In this document: positions 10,924 through 22,846 of the stretch, piece by piece
Layout: the number at the start of each line of letters is the position of its first letter
Position numbering within the stretch: the first letter of the stretch is position 1
Assembly: GCA_932521025.1 (NCBI GenBank)
Contig: OW051471.1
Span: 2,790,001-2,854,000, forward strand
Direction: 5' to 3'
DNA length: 64,000 nt
Source: Oscheius onirici
Taxonomy: Eukaryota; Nematoda; Chromadorea; Rhabditida; Rhabditidae
Position numbers and translations under genes: made by a program
The notes under the pieces: generated by a model
Seen by the model: the letters and a program-made list of their open reading frames with translations, nothing else
Database searches by the model: none
Told to the model about the DNA's origin: nothing

Positions 10924-13900
10924 TTACTGATGAAGACGTTCCTTTTCCGGTGGACTGACCAGATCGGTCCTGTTGGCACTGTTGTACCGGTAGCCATTGG
11001 AGGTTGTGCTCTTGTCCTCCGACTTGCAACAGCATTTTCGGCAACAGTAGAGAGACAGAATCAGTAGGAAGGAACAGAGGCAGATGAAGAAGCAGAGCTG
11101 GGCAAGAGACCATTTGTTGAACATATAGCCGAAGATCTTGATCTTAAGATTTGTGTAAGAATTAGGTTATTCACGGCACAACACAATTCAAAGCAATCAT
11201 AATTTCTCTCTCATTCTTTTGTCAAAAGAACAGCTTCTTACCGTCTTTTCCTTCGGCTTATCAGTTTCCAAATCATCTTCATCCTCTTGACTCTTGTCCT
11301 CTCCAACCCCAGAATCTTCAGTAGTCGTCTCATCATCCCCATCGGAAGGAGTAGTACTCTCCTGCTCGTCCTCTTCCTTCTCGTTAGAGTCAGGCTTGGA
11401 GACAATGGCGTCGTCTAAAAACGTTGTAATAGAGCAGTATACCAAAATTGTTTTTATTTTTATTTTTGCAGTGTGATTGGGCTGTGTTCATGGAGGAAGA
11501 ATAGGAAAAAAAGGAGAAAAACTGGAGAAAACAAGGCGAAAAAACTGCGATACGTCTTTACGCACTTTTGCAGGAAAACATTCAGTACATGGTAATTGTA
11601 ACCCATTTGGTATGGCGGGGTTTGTTCTGTCCATTGAGAATTCTCCCACTGCATTGAAAACCAATTCAAGTCTCTCATGAGCAGATACTGGGTATAAAAC
11701 AACTTTAGCCTTCTAGAGGTTATTGGTATGCAATTATTTCCTCCTGGACCGATTTCCGAAAAGCAGACTGACTGTTCTTTCATTTTTTTTCTCTCGACCA
11801 AAACGCTTTTTTCTTCAGTCGAAACGGTCTGAAACTTTTTTAGACTCTGGCTTGGATTGATTTCTATTCACTCCAGCGACAAGAATAATCTCGACAAGCT
11901 TCGTGTTCAAAGTCTCAAACTCACCCTGTTCCTCCTTCTCCGAGCTTCCAGTCTCCTCTTCCTTCTCCTCTTTCTCTTCTTCAACAGTAGTTGTTTCGTC
12001 CTCTTCCTCTTCAGTTGTAGAAGGTTCAGTTGTAGTGGTTGCCTTCTCCTCATCCTCTATCTTCTTCTCCAGTTCTTCATCTTCCTAAACCCGATCATTA
12101 GATTACAGTAGCCAAAAAAGATCACTCATACTCTCATTCAAATTTTCTATTAGTACACTCCATTCCATGCTCTACTAACCTTTTCCTCTTCCTCCTCATT
12201 CTTTGTGTCCTTCTCGTTCTTTTGGTCATCCTCGAAGAAGTTAGTGCCTCCCTGTTCCTCACTGACGTCCTCGTCTTCCTCGGTAGGATTAGCCTCCTTT
12301 TCCAGAACGTCAGCGTCTACGGAATCTAGTTTTTGAATTGAAAAAAACGTACCACCAGTCGGTGCCGGAAGATCTTCCTTCAACCCAGTACCGTAAGTTT
12401 CCGGCTTCAGATCAAACTTCAAAACTTCAGAGTCGAGAAGAGTCGTCTGGTCACGGAAGGGGTCAGAACCGGTAGTCAGTTGACGGGGACGACGGACTTG
12501 GACAGTGTAGTAGACCTAAATATTGGTTTATAAGCATGTCGGTTGTTCTGCAGTAGGCGCCTCAGTTCGTGCAATAGCCGCCTCAGTTCGTTCAAACATC
12601 CTTGAAGTTTCGTTTTTCTTCATTTTTCTTTCAGTTTTCACATTTCTAAGCAAGTTTATGGAGTTCTGCGTGCATGAAAACCTCCTGGACGTAAAATTTG
12701 GTCGAAAATATCATAAAAAGACTCTTTCCCTTCATAAGCCGTTCTCGGTAATTTTCCTCTATTTCTGACTTTTTTCGACCAATGTGAACACCAAGGGGGT
12801 TGTTTTACACGCTGAATCGATTAAACACGGTTACAACAAAAATTAAAAATGAAACAGAACAGGTGAAAAACCAAGATAAATAGAAAATTTGGAAAATGGC
12901 GCCAATTTTTTGAACGAACTGAGGCGCCTGCTGCAGTACAACCAGCATGTCTTGTATTTTCATTTCCGAAACCTGTTTTACAAAAAAAAACATCTTTTGG
13001 AAGAAAAAGAACATTGGGATCGTGTTCAGAGCCTCCGAAAACCCTAGAACCGTTTTTGCAAAAATGTTTTTCTTCTGCGGGAATCGAACCAGGAACCGCT
13101 CAACGGCGTTTGATTTCCAAGCAAAAGCGTTAACCACTAGGCCATTGAGCAAAAAGTCGTACCCGTTCCGTGTCGGAGGTAGTCGTTTTTCATGGCCTAG
13201 TCGTTACCACGTTTGTCTGGAAATCGCACGCTACTTGAGTTCTCAGGTTCGATTCCTGTAGGCGAAAAATCTTTTTGCAAAACGTCCTCAAGGGTTTTTG
13301 AACACGCTGAACAAGATCCTGTTATCCGTTTCTGTATAAAATGCTTTGCTTTCGAGATATAGGTTGTATAATAATTTTCCAGGGATATGCCATAGGGAGT
13401 ATGACACAAACAAACACTCTTGGGGTATAAATAAGTGAAACTTGATGAGAAAAAGCCTACACAGTTTCGTGACAACGCATTTTGAACGTCAAAAACGGAC
13501 GTTCTCGTTCATCAAAACTCTCCACTCGTGGGACAGACTATATCCCACCTTCAACAGCTTGGCTCCATCAAAGACATCTCTGTCGAAAGCGACCTCCGGC
13601 GGCAGACTGTCATCATAGTCCTGGTATCCTTCACTATGTTCATAGTCTTCCTCATTCTTGCTGCCAGTCTCTCCATCCATCCGGCCGTCCATTTCCAACT
13701 TGACCTGGTCCTTGCACATGTGCTCCACGTGCTCCGATTCCGTCGTTATGAGGTCTCCCTCACAGTTTTCGGGGCTCTGAAAAGGTCTCTCTCTTTCCAG
13801 ATGAAATTGGATAGTCTTATGAATAAGACATTGGGAAATACGAGTCCAACTAGACCCCCTTACCCTGACTGGAAACTCGTAATGAAGAGTCAAGTTCTCT

Positions 13901-14886
13901 AGTTGAAGCTCTCTCCAGTAGGGTTCAGTCCAGAACGGCTCGACCGTCACAATGACTGATTCCTTGTTATTGACGGCCAGAGACCGGGGTGGCGCTTGCA
14001 GAGCTGAATCTCAAGAATACGGTAAAAGGGAAGAAATCTACCAGAGAGATAGCAGATGTGGAATGTGGACATGGTCATGTTTGGAGGGGCTCGAGAGGGC
14101 TCATTGTGACAGTTGGCCGGTACCGAATGGGTACAGCTACATCCCTCAGTTTGAGATCCGCGTCTACCGCGAGAGTCAGACAGCTTCAGGCAGACACTGG
14201 AAAAAGCAGTTTTTTGGAGACTTTGACTTTGAAAATTCGCAATCTTCCTGAGTCTTCTGTTTGTTCAAAAAACTTTGCGTCTGTCCAGCTGTTAATTCTC
14301 ATCAAAAGTTACCTGTATCCACTGGCTGTGCACTGTTGACACGACTGGCATCGATCAGATCGGAGCGTCTCCTCACTGACCAGATTTCTGATTCCGTACT
14401 CGAAGGCCGTCGACGGACATTGCAAGTCGAGACACTGTTCTTGTGTTGCGTGCTGGTGAACCGTAAAGGCGCTGAAAAAAAAGTTTGTATTTTAAACAGA
14501 GCCCCCCCCCCTCATCCAGTAGCTTATTGCGCTGGACATCCATTTACGCAAAATGTCGGATACTCGGTCAAGATACGCAGGCAAAGGCGATTTTTAACTG
14601 CCTATTTTGGCTGAGTATTCCATTTTGAGCACTCAATGGGTCTCACGGACGAATTAAAAAGTCTTTTCGAATCCTCCCCTCATTTCACAATTAGCATTTC
14701 TCGCCGGCACAAAAATTTCGAAAAGTGGCCTGTTTGCCAAGTGCTTCTGGAAGAGGCATGTGCCTGATGAGCGGTTGTTTGCTCATAATTTTGCACTCTT
14801 AGCGAAGGAGATGACCGAAAAGAAGACAGGACTTTCACAGACCTGACCGACAGGGCTACTGCCGCACACAGCAGCCACCTCCTCAT
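10924..14886 (-). CDS. type I membrane protein with acidic Glu/Thr-rich stalk
   Basis: Ten exons join in phase: 14886-14843, 14471-14313, 14256-14042, 14003-13864, 13776-13549, 12515-12353, 12325-12180, 12084-11925, 11414-11242 and 11142-10924, giving 548 residues. The N-terminus MRRWLLCAAVALSV is a signal peptide. The ectodomain begins with a cysteine-rich part (CLDLQC, CQSCQQC, CSC), then an acidic, Asp/Tyr-rich stretch, then about 160 residues dominated by Glu, Asp and Thr. A single transmembrane helix lies near residues 485-505, followed by a cysteine cluster (CCRKCCCK) that could be palmitoylated, and a short polar tail. No family was recognised. The stalk recalls mucin-like or proteolytically shed surface receptors, but that is inference. 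The intron 13548-12516 holds both a hAT-like element and a tRNA-like repeat. Confidence 0.7.
12541..12943. mobile_element. hAT-like non-autonomous inverted-repeat element (perfect 8-bp TSD)
   Basis: A 403-bp element with terminal inverted repeats GGTTGTTCTGCAGTAGGCG on the left and GGTTGTACTGCAGCAGGCG read inward from the right, extending over about 30 bp. It is flanked by the perfect 8-bp direct repeat AGCATGTC at 12533-12540 and 12944-12951. There is no transposase frame. The 8-bp duplication is characteristic of hAT transposases. Confidence 0.88.
12955..13390. repeat. tRNA-like palindromic repeat, copy 5 (complete)
   Basis: Starts directly beside the hAT-like element's right-hand target duplication. 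The minus-strand unit (about 13078-13142) has GGTTCGATTCC and A-box-like TGGCCTAGTGG. The plus-strand unit (about 13190-13262) has ATGGCCTAGTCG and GGTTCGATTCC. Left and right outer flanks are inverted as in copy 2 (GATCGTGTTCAG against CTGAACAAGATC). Confidence 0.8.
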
Positions 14887-16194
14887 TTGGATCTGGTAGA
14901 GGGGAGGAGATGGGTAGATGAAGGAGATCTGAAAGTTGGACGAATGTGTAGAAAGATAGATTGTAGGAGAGAGAGGCAGCAAAGAAAGAAATTGTAGTGC
15001 AGGGCACGGAACAGAAAAAGAGACAAGAATGAATTGAAGAGAGGGATAGACGAAATTTTTGGTTAGATATAAGACGTAATTTACTCAGAAACTGGTTTAC
15101 GGTTCGAATCCTTCTTGAAACTCGAGGCTTTTCAAAGAAACAGAAGGGCCAGGTGCCTCGTTCTGAAATACCTGACCTTTGAGTTGTACTGGGGCTGACA
15201 AGAAAACTATCGAGTAAGCCTGTAAGTTAACTTTGAAGCTGGAAAGTTTCGTATTTTCTGGCTTTACAGGGCTACTCGATAAGTGACTAGCGAACTGGGA
15301 GAACAAGTAGAATCTCTTGAAATCTTCTGTGAATCGAAAAAAAACTGAAATGAACAAACTGTATATTTCATGCTCGACCAAGTAAAAACCACGGGTTACT
15401 GTTGTCGATATCTTGTTTTTTTCTCTCGCTCTGAAACAAGGCGGCTAATCTTTTGTTTGTTCAGCTTTCTCAATCGAAAAATTTGAAAATACAGAAAATG
15501 CTTTTGATCTATAATATTGTAAAGAGGCTCCAGAGCACGCAAGATATTTCCTTCAGAATCAAGCTCAATATCAAAATCAAGAAAAATTTGACCATCTCTC
15601 GAATAAACATAAAACAAGAAGACGGACAGTTTTTCCAGCCGGGAGCCAGTGGCGGGAACAGCTGCAGCGGCGCTCGCGGCTTCCGACATCTCTCGTCTGA
15701 TCAAACACAGAATGTGGCCTGCCCACCAACACATCATAGAAAAAGAAAGAGAGACCTCAAAAACCGAGAGGGTTACTGTTTACCATTCAAGCGATATGTT
15801 TGAACTCTGAGAGGAAGAGAGAGAAAGGCAAAGGTTGAGGTGTAATGAGCCGGGACAGAAGAACGGTTGCAGGGAGGGAAAAGGAGCAGATTGTTTGAGG
15901 TAACTTTCGGGTGGAATCGAAGGAATTTTCAATAATTGAAAACAAGATTTTCTGACCTAGTCAGACTGAGTTCCAAACTATATAGAGTCGTACTACTGAT
16001 CTCATGGAGAAAGCAGTGACTGGTTAACAAACACATATTTACTACTGGAAGAGTGAAGAAGATTTACTAGAGAGATAGGTGAAGCTTACAAAGTGGTGGG
16101 AACTGTAAAGAGAATCGGTGCCCCCAAAATATTTCTCTCTCTGGACAGGTTTCTTTGGAAAGAATCTTCTGGAAACCATTAGGATAAAGAAATT

Positions 16195-16880
16195 CTTGGA
16201 ACTCGATGGTTTATCTCACACAACTTTCTTCGAAACGTACGCCACTGTTTGTTAGACATGGCTGTCAGGCCAGGCCCAGGCCTGGAAATACCGGCCTGGG
16301 GGCCGGCCCGGAAGAGAATGTTGATATTTCTCGATCAAAAAGGCTATTTTTTGGTCATTTTTAGAAAAAAAGTGGAACTATAAAACCAATCAATAACTTT
16401 CTAATATTGATGTCTAAATTATGCTAAAAATTGATTCTAACAAAAGTTCATTCTTCAGTTTTGGTCCGACCCCCTACCCACGGCTGAGTCCGGAAACCAG
16501 GCCGGTCAGGCCGGCCTGGGCCTGGCCCGGAGCTATGTCTACCGTTTGTCATCACAAAATTGCAAAATCGATAGTTTCCGAAACCTGTTTTACGAAAAAA
16601 AACCTCTTTTGGAAGAAAAAGAACATTGGATCGTGTTCAGAGCCTCCGAAAACCCTAGAACCGTTTTTGCAAAAATGTTTTTCTTCTGCGGGAATCGAAC
16701 CAGGGACCCCTCGACGGCGTTTCTGGAAATCGCACGCTACTTGAGGACTCGGGTTCGACTCCTGTCGGCGAGAAATCTTTTTGCAAAACGTCCCCCAAGG
16801 GTTTTTGAACACGCTGAACAAGATCCTGTTATCCGTTTCTGTTTAAAATGCTTTATTTTAGAGATACGTGTGTTTCTTAC
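16195..16880. repeat. tRNA-like palindromic repeat, copy 6, split by an insertion
   Basis: The left end (16199-16252) matches 1-54 of the window and the body resumes at 16550. The intervening 291 bp is a separate element. In the body the minus-strand unit (B box at about 16690-16705) runs straight into the end of the plus-strand unit, so both A boxes have been deleted. The plus-strand B box remains as GGTTCGACTCC, and the right flank (CTGAACAAGATCCTGTTATCC) is intact. Confidence 0.75.
16253..16543. mobile_element. GC-rich hAT-like foldback element nested in the tRNA-like repeat
   Basis: Ends TAGACATGGCTG and, inward from the right, TAGACATAGCTC, followed by GGCCAGGCCCAGGCC-type inverted sequence. 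The flanks are CTGTTTGT (16245-16252) and CCGTTTGT (16544-16551 by alignment to within two bases), an 8-bp duplication with one difference. No coding capacity. The terminal TAGACAT is shared with the element at 42635-43030. The insertion is younger than the repeat it interrupts. Confidence 0.75.
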
Positions 16881-19800
16881 AATTTCCCACATTTCTTGAA
16901 AAACTCTTTCAAGAAAATTATCTGATCACGTGGGTGGCTCTTTTGTCTTCGCTCGCTCACTGACACCGTCTAATCTCGGAAAAGGTAAATGAAAGAGAAG
17001 GCTGATCAGGAGGAGAGAGAAGTGATGAAGACTTTTTGTTTAACTTTACGCGCAAACTGTTTGTCCAATCTGGTGACCGGGCAGCACTGGAAGAGAGCTG
17101 AACATTTTCTGCAAAAAATGAGCTCTCATCAAATTGCAGAAAAGGAGATCTCTTCTGGATTGAATGTCATATTGAGGATCAATGAGCGCGCCAAAAAGAG
17201 AGAAAGAAAAGGAGAGAGTAAACAATAGGAAATGAGCTTACGCTTATGTACTGCGTATCGGTAGTCAGTGGTGTGCAAGCCGTATTGGCTCAGCCACACC
17301 CGTGCTCCGCTTCGGGGAGCCAAGCTACCGGAAAGGAGACGATTTGGAGGGTGAATAACAATGAGTCAGTACCAGGAGAAGGTCGGGAGAGAAACTACTG
17401 GAGTGAAATGCTAGACTCTTGGGAAGGCTGTGATTTCAAAAGAGACAACTTTTCTAGTAACAATTGTTGGAGTGTGGCGTGAGGTTTGCTTAGAAACATG
17501 AACGTATAAGCGCCAATGCATATCATTATTTTTTCTTAGCCGGGAGGAGGGTGACGACGATAGAACATAACAAACTTGTGGTACTTTTCAAGAAGACTGA
17601 AGCTTTTCCCTAGAAAGTCACTTCTTTCCAAAAAAAGAGTGGGGCTCAAATTATCGGATAAAAACGGCGAATGAAATATTGTAAGCAAAAGTAATCCTCT
17701 TGCACATTGCTTACGAGGTGCCGAAACTTTCATTGGGCGCCCATCTTTTAGAGCCTTTTTGAGACGGTTTTGACATGAAAACGCGTGGTAAAAAAGATAA
17801 AGTTGGTAAAGTTTAAAACAGTCACTATTTTTAAATCAGTTGTTCTCGAAAAAAAAATTGCCGAAGATTGGTTAGGAGCCAGGATAAGTCAGCAGGTGGG
17901 ATGTCAAGAGTCAAGGCCGGATAGGTCACAAAAACTTAGATCCATCTCTGGACTGCAAGAAATAATAAGCAAGTTAGTGCCATCAGGAAGAGAACTACAC
18001 ATTCTGTTAGTCTCCTAGAGAATATACTGGAAGCTAGAAACGATTTAAAAGATTCATGGCTACATGATCCAACAACTGACACATGCTCCTGCCCTTGCAG
18101 AAACTTAAAAGTTGACCCAGCTGAATCAACAGACAGTACTGATGACTCGATGCCCGCGGCCCCCGTCCGATTGAATGAATGAGAAGCTGACTCAAAGAGC
18201 CTGAGAACAAGGCCGGGAGCCATCAAAAAGGGGACGCGTTTACTCACGCAAATGTGTAACGTGAGATGCTCTCGCTCTCTTTGGAGGCTCCTTTTAGGGA
18301 GGCAAAAATCTCGCCATTTTTGGAGCGAGTACTCGAGGCCATAAAACAGAAGGGACATTACGAGGAACGCAGCCGATTAACGAGTCCGGAATAAATTAGA
18401 GCAGAGACTATTTTCAAAAATGGAGGGTATTTAGATTGTAATTTGAGCTTTTTTTGGACGTCAGCAAGCAATTTCCGAGGCACTGAAATGAATAGAGGGA
18501 CTCCCTATATTCTTTCAGAAAAATGATGAAAATACAGGTGATGTCAGGTTGTTTGAGCTGTACACGCGTCTGTAACCTGAGACTCTCTACTGCTCTAACA
18601 GGTTGTTATAGTTAGCAATGTGTGACAGGAAAACATGTAACTACATAGAGTTTGTTCAGTGGGAAAATCTTCTGAAGCAGGGGCTTTATGAAGTTTGGTT
18701 GTTCGTTACAAAAAAAACCTATAGGTGGTATTCTATAAAGCTGAAAACAGAAGAGGGAACAACAGAAATTTTCTTATCGTCTTCCGCAAAAGGGAAAACT
18801 TTCCAAAAGCTTTTACTACGGCTCTGGTTTACTAGAGGTCGGGAACTTATACACACCTCAAATTAGGTACTTTTGTACGAAAGCTCAGCAAAGCCCTGCT
18901 CAGTGTGACGAGACAGTATCGGCACGACTCCGCTATTCAAAGTGGTCGCTCAAAATGAAGAAAACGTCAGTAGGTCAGAGATTGTGAGATATTTTTGAAT
19001 CCAGATACCGCATGACAAAACAGTAGCTGTGACCGTCTAACCCGAATGGCGTTTCGGTGAAGAACCAGTTAGATTTTTAGAGAATGAAGACGGCAGTACT
19101 TACAAGCAGATAAATGCTCTAAAGCAACTTTATGGAGAAAACCTCCTATTTGACAATAAGCAGAGAAACAAAGAGATAAACAAGAGAAGATCCAGCAAAA
19201 GTCAACAACAAATGTTTCCAGAAAACACCGACTCATGTTCAGTCAACAGTCAGCAAGCTACAGTAATAACCCTTGGTAAAAACAAGAACCAAAAGACAAG
19301 CTTAGAAGATTAGTGGACTCTAAGGGTCTGCCTCCTATTTTCGGAAGGTAGTCCAGATCGGGTTACAGTGTGAGAATAGAGAATCGATGGAGAGAGAGTG
19401 GGTGGCGGCATTAGCAGAGGCAGTAGCTTGAGCTAACATGCTCCGTCTGTGCTGCGTCTCTCCCGGCTGCCCGCTCCTAACCGACCGAGAGGGACATTCT
19501 GTTTGTCCTGACTACTGTATGATATGAGCTGTCCTCAAGAGTTGGCGTCATACCCTTGCATAATCTGGACAGAGTTGGGGTGCGAGTGTCTGGGTTACTG
19601 TAGTTTTCTTTTTTTTCTCACCCACTAGTGACTTCTTTCAACAGAGGCTTCTGGAAAGTTCTGATTACAAAAACGAGTAAGAGTTCGGGTAAGAATCAGG
19701 AACTTGAAAACTAGAGAAAAACAGCAAATTTCTGACGTCAGATTTTCTAAAAGTAAGAGGTGGGTAAACAGAGAGTGGGGCCAGCGCAGGGTTGCCGCAG

Positions 19801-21894
19801 TCTGGGAAACTCGGAGGAGCTGGTTGACTGATTTCGAGAAAAAAAAGGAGAAAAAGCGATGACTCAACTATTGTGGAAGTTTCGTGGGTTCGACTGGAAG
19901 GCTTTGGCTGAAACTAGAGTTCAACTAGGAAAAGAAAATCGTTCAGTCGTCCGCCTCCAACTGATGTTACCAATCATAACTGTGCCTGCTTCTCTCTTCT
20001 TTCCTCTTTTCTCCTTCAAGAGCCTGACCATCTTCTGGTCTGTCAGTTTGTGTGATCCTAGCAAGAAGGAGTGTGCTCCGCTGCATGCTTTCCATGCTCT
20101 GAAGTCAAAATTTGAACCACAGCAGTTCCTAACAGAAGGTTTTTTTTCTGAAAAGTGCCGGAACAGTCTAGACACTTCGGATCAGATGACTGCAGCAAGT
20201 TCCAAAGAAACAATTACAAGCCCATAAGCAGAAAACAGTGAACAATTTCTCATTTGTGAGACTCTTTCCAGAAGCTTCTAGTACATTCCAAATACGATTG
20301 AACATTTTAAAATGACTCTTCACAAAGTCCTGTCCACCTGCGGCAGCCCATTAGTCTTGTTTCCCAAATATTGTGTTTGCCGTCGCTTCGGCACAGGGTC
20401 ATAATCGCCTATGCGCATCCTCCCAGCGGACACGACGGGAGCACTTATGCTTGTCTCGAACTGTGTGGGAGGGACGCATGTGCCTTCTCTCTTCGGAACA
20501 GTTCAAAATCATTAGTATGCGAACGCAGAAGGAATGTCGGTCAGGCGGGGGAGGATCCGCCTCATTCCGGGGAGGGGAAGGCCTCACTTTCAAGAAACTT
20601 GATTTTACTTTCATTGCCGCCGTCGGATCAAAACTTTCGCTCGTTTCTTGCGGGTTAAAACAAGTAGCCAAGTAGGCAGATAAGAAGCATTGAGAAATTC
20701 TGGAGATTACCTTCTTGAAGTTCAGAGTTTTCAGTTGGTCAACGTTCTGCTCAAGATTGTCTTGAGCTCTACCGGACCCTCACATTTCTTTTTGTTAGAG
20801 CCTTTGCCAACCGTTTTCAGTACAAATCACCTTTCGAAATGTTTTTTTCAAATTTCGCAAGGAAAGCGAAAATACCTTGACAAAAAGGATGCAAAAATTC
20901 TGTCAAGTTTCTTTTCATTCACTAGACAGTGAATACAAACAAATGACTCTAGCAAATTGTATACGCAAGATTTTTAGATGATGAAAACTATGTAGGCTCA
21001 ATACTTAATCGACGCAATCTATAAGACCAGAAACCTCGATTGTAACATGTAAGTTCACAATACAAAATTGCTGAACAAATGAAAACGTCACTTGAATCGC
21101 TTGAGCAACAAAAAAGTAGAAGGTTTACCTAAAGTAATTCTGGTTCTGTTAGTTTTTGGATTAACAGGACTCTACTCCGATCTGGATATCTCTGCTCTCG
21201 ACTCTGCTATATAGTGTTTCTTGGATTAGATCTGCAAAAGCATGGTTCTCACATTTAAATTCACTTCCAGTTCATCAATCTTCTTCGAAAAGAGAGAAAC
21301 CATTGGACCCTCCACCTCACACCACCAAATCCACCCCGTCTGATGCTGCCTCTCCCTCTCTTTTCTCTGTGACAATGACCCTGTGGCAACGGGTTGTGAC
21401 GCAGAACCTGTCCGAATCCGCCCACTAGCCATCCGCGAGCGCACAAAACATCAGGCCACCCCGGGATAACGAAGAGAATCTCTGCCGTCTACATCTCTTG
21501 TACCTTTAGTTCCTTGTCCTTGTTTTCTTTGACTAAACATCTATTTTGTTCAAAATCGAGTGAAAGGTTTGTGACCGTGACGCTCCTAGGACAGGTTCTT
21601 GCACCCAGGTACCTGCCCGGCGGGCTTGCCATTTTCGTGATCCGATCCTATCCAGTCTGTATGTTTTAGGAGAGGCGACGGCCAAGTGAATTTATCACCC
21701 GCTTCTCATGATTCTTCTCTTCTGGAATCGGGTATAACACATAATACATAATCATAATACAGGCAATTTCTGTCTGTTAGACCAGTCTCATTCCCCATCC
21801 TTAACAGAATTTTTGTCAAAACTAACTTTCTTGTTTGTTTTGGGATATGCTAAGTTCTGAAGCTTCAAATGACCAACTTTTCCAGTGAGGATTA

Positions 21895-22376
21895 CCGTAT
21901 TAACTCTAATTGAAGCACATGTGCTTCTATTTTTCAATCGACCTTTTTGGGGGTGCTTCTATTTTTCGATTACAATTTTTTTTGCAGGCTTGAAAAATGT
22001 AACTTTTTACTGATAACAAGGCAAAAAAAAACAATTACAATGGACCAAAATCAACGGAAGCGTCGCTTTCTGAGACATCTTCGTCGTCGTCAAGTCCGAC
22101 CAAATCGTCTTCATCATCTTTGTTCACCTAAAAATATTTCTCACCAAAAATATTGAAAGAAAAGAGCAATGAAATAGAAAAAATACAACAAAAGCAAAAA
22201 AGAGCACGAAAGAATTTGAAAACCCTAGAAACCGTGCCATTTTTGGAAGGGGTGCTTCTATTAGGGGGGTGCTTCTATTAGAGGGGGTGCTTCTATTTTT
22301 CGATCACCTGTTTTGGGGGTGCTTCGATTAGAGGGGTGCTTCAATTGGAGGGGTGCTTCAAATAGAGGTAATACAG
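21895..22376. mobile_element. mariner/Tc1-like non-autonomous element with internal subrepeats
   Basis: About 482 bp bounded by TA dinucleotides (21893-21894 and 22377-22378). Terminal inverted repeats are CCGTATTAACTCTAATTGAAGC on the left and CTGTATTACCTCTATTTGAAGC inward from the right. Between them a short motif, GGGGTGCTTCTATTAGAG, is repeated many times with variation in the right third. No transposase is encoded. Confidence 0.72.
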
Positions 22377-22846
22377 TAGTACGAAGTAGGCAAACTTTCT
22401 GTCAGTCTCTCAAATATTTCACTTTCTCTTGTTTCCTGGTTGGTCTACAAAATCTTCGGACTCGCACAAAACTACTTTTCCTCCACTAAAACCTTGAACA
22501 TTGCTTGCTAACAGATGAACTTTTTGGTTTCCTTGGCAATTCATGAAATTCTTTTTTCTTATTCAGCCGAGAACAAGGCAGAGCAGAAGCTTTGTACCGG
22601 TAGACAAGAGAGATTTGCACGAATCCTTTTCCTGCAAATTTATTAGTTTGATTGATTTTGCTAGAACGCTCATTCTTCTCACAGAGTAGTGAAGAATCAG
22701 AGAATCAGAAGAACAGAGACAGAGGCACAGAACGGTCAACTTGACCCTGAATGAACTTGTTTCCACAAAACATTGCTCTACTCTCATTTTTCCTTTGCCC
22801 CTTCTCCAAACTTTACAACAGTGACTGTAGCTTTTCAGTCCTCCTT

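Larger units (their letters stand above)
14887..22846. other. long intergenic region without a convincing gene
   Basis: About 8 kb between the minus-strand membrane protein and paqr-3. The longest frames (for example 18358-17936 on the minus strand and 19859-20227 on the plus strand) lack splice context, known motifs and consistent codon use. Identified content is repeat copy 6 with its nested element (16195-16880), a mariner-like element (21895-22376) and a GC-richer stretch at about 20330-20670. Promoters for the two flanking divergent genes must lie here, but none could be marked. Confidence 0.5.

Noticed and set aside
17936-18358. 140-residue minus-strand frame
   Set aside because: No splice context, no motif, odd composition, and no continuation on either side.
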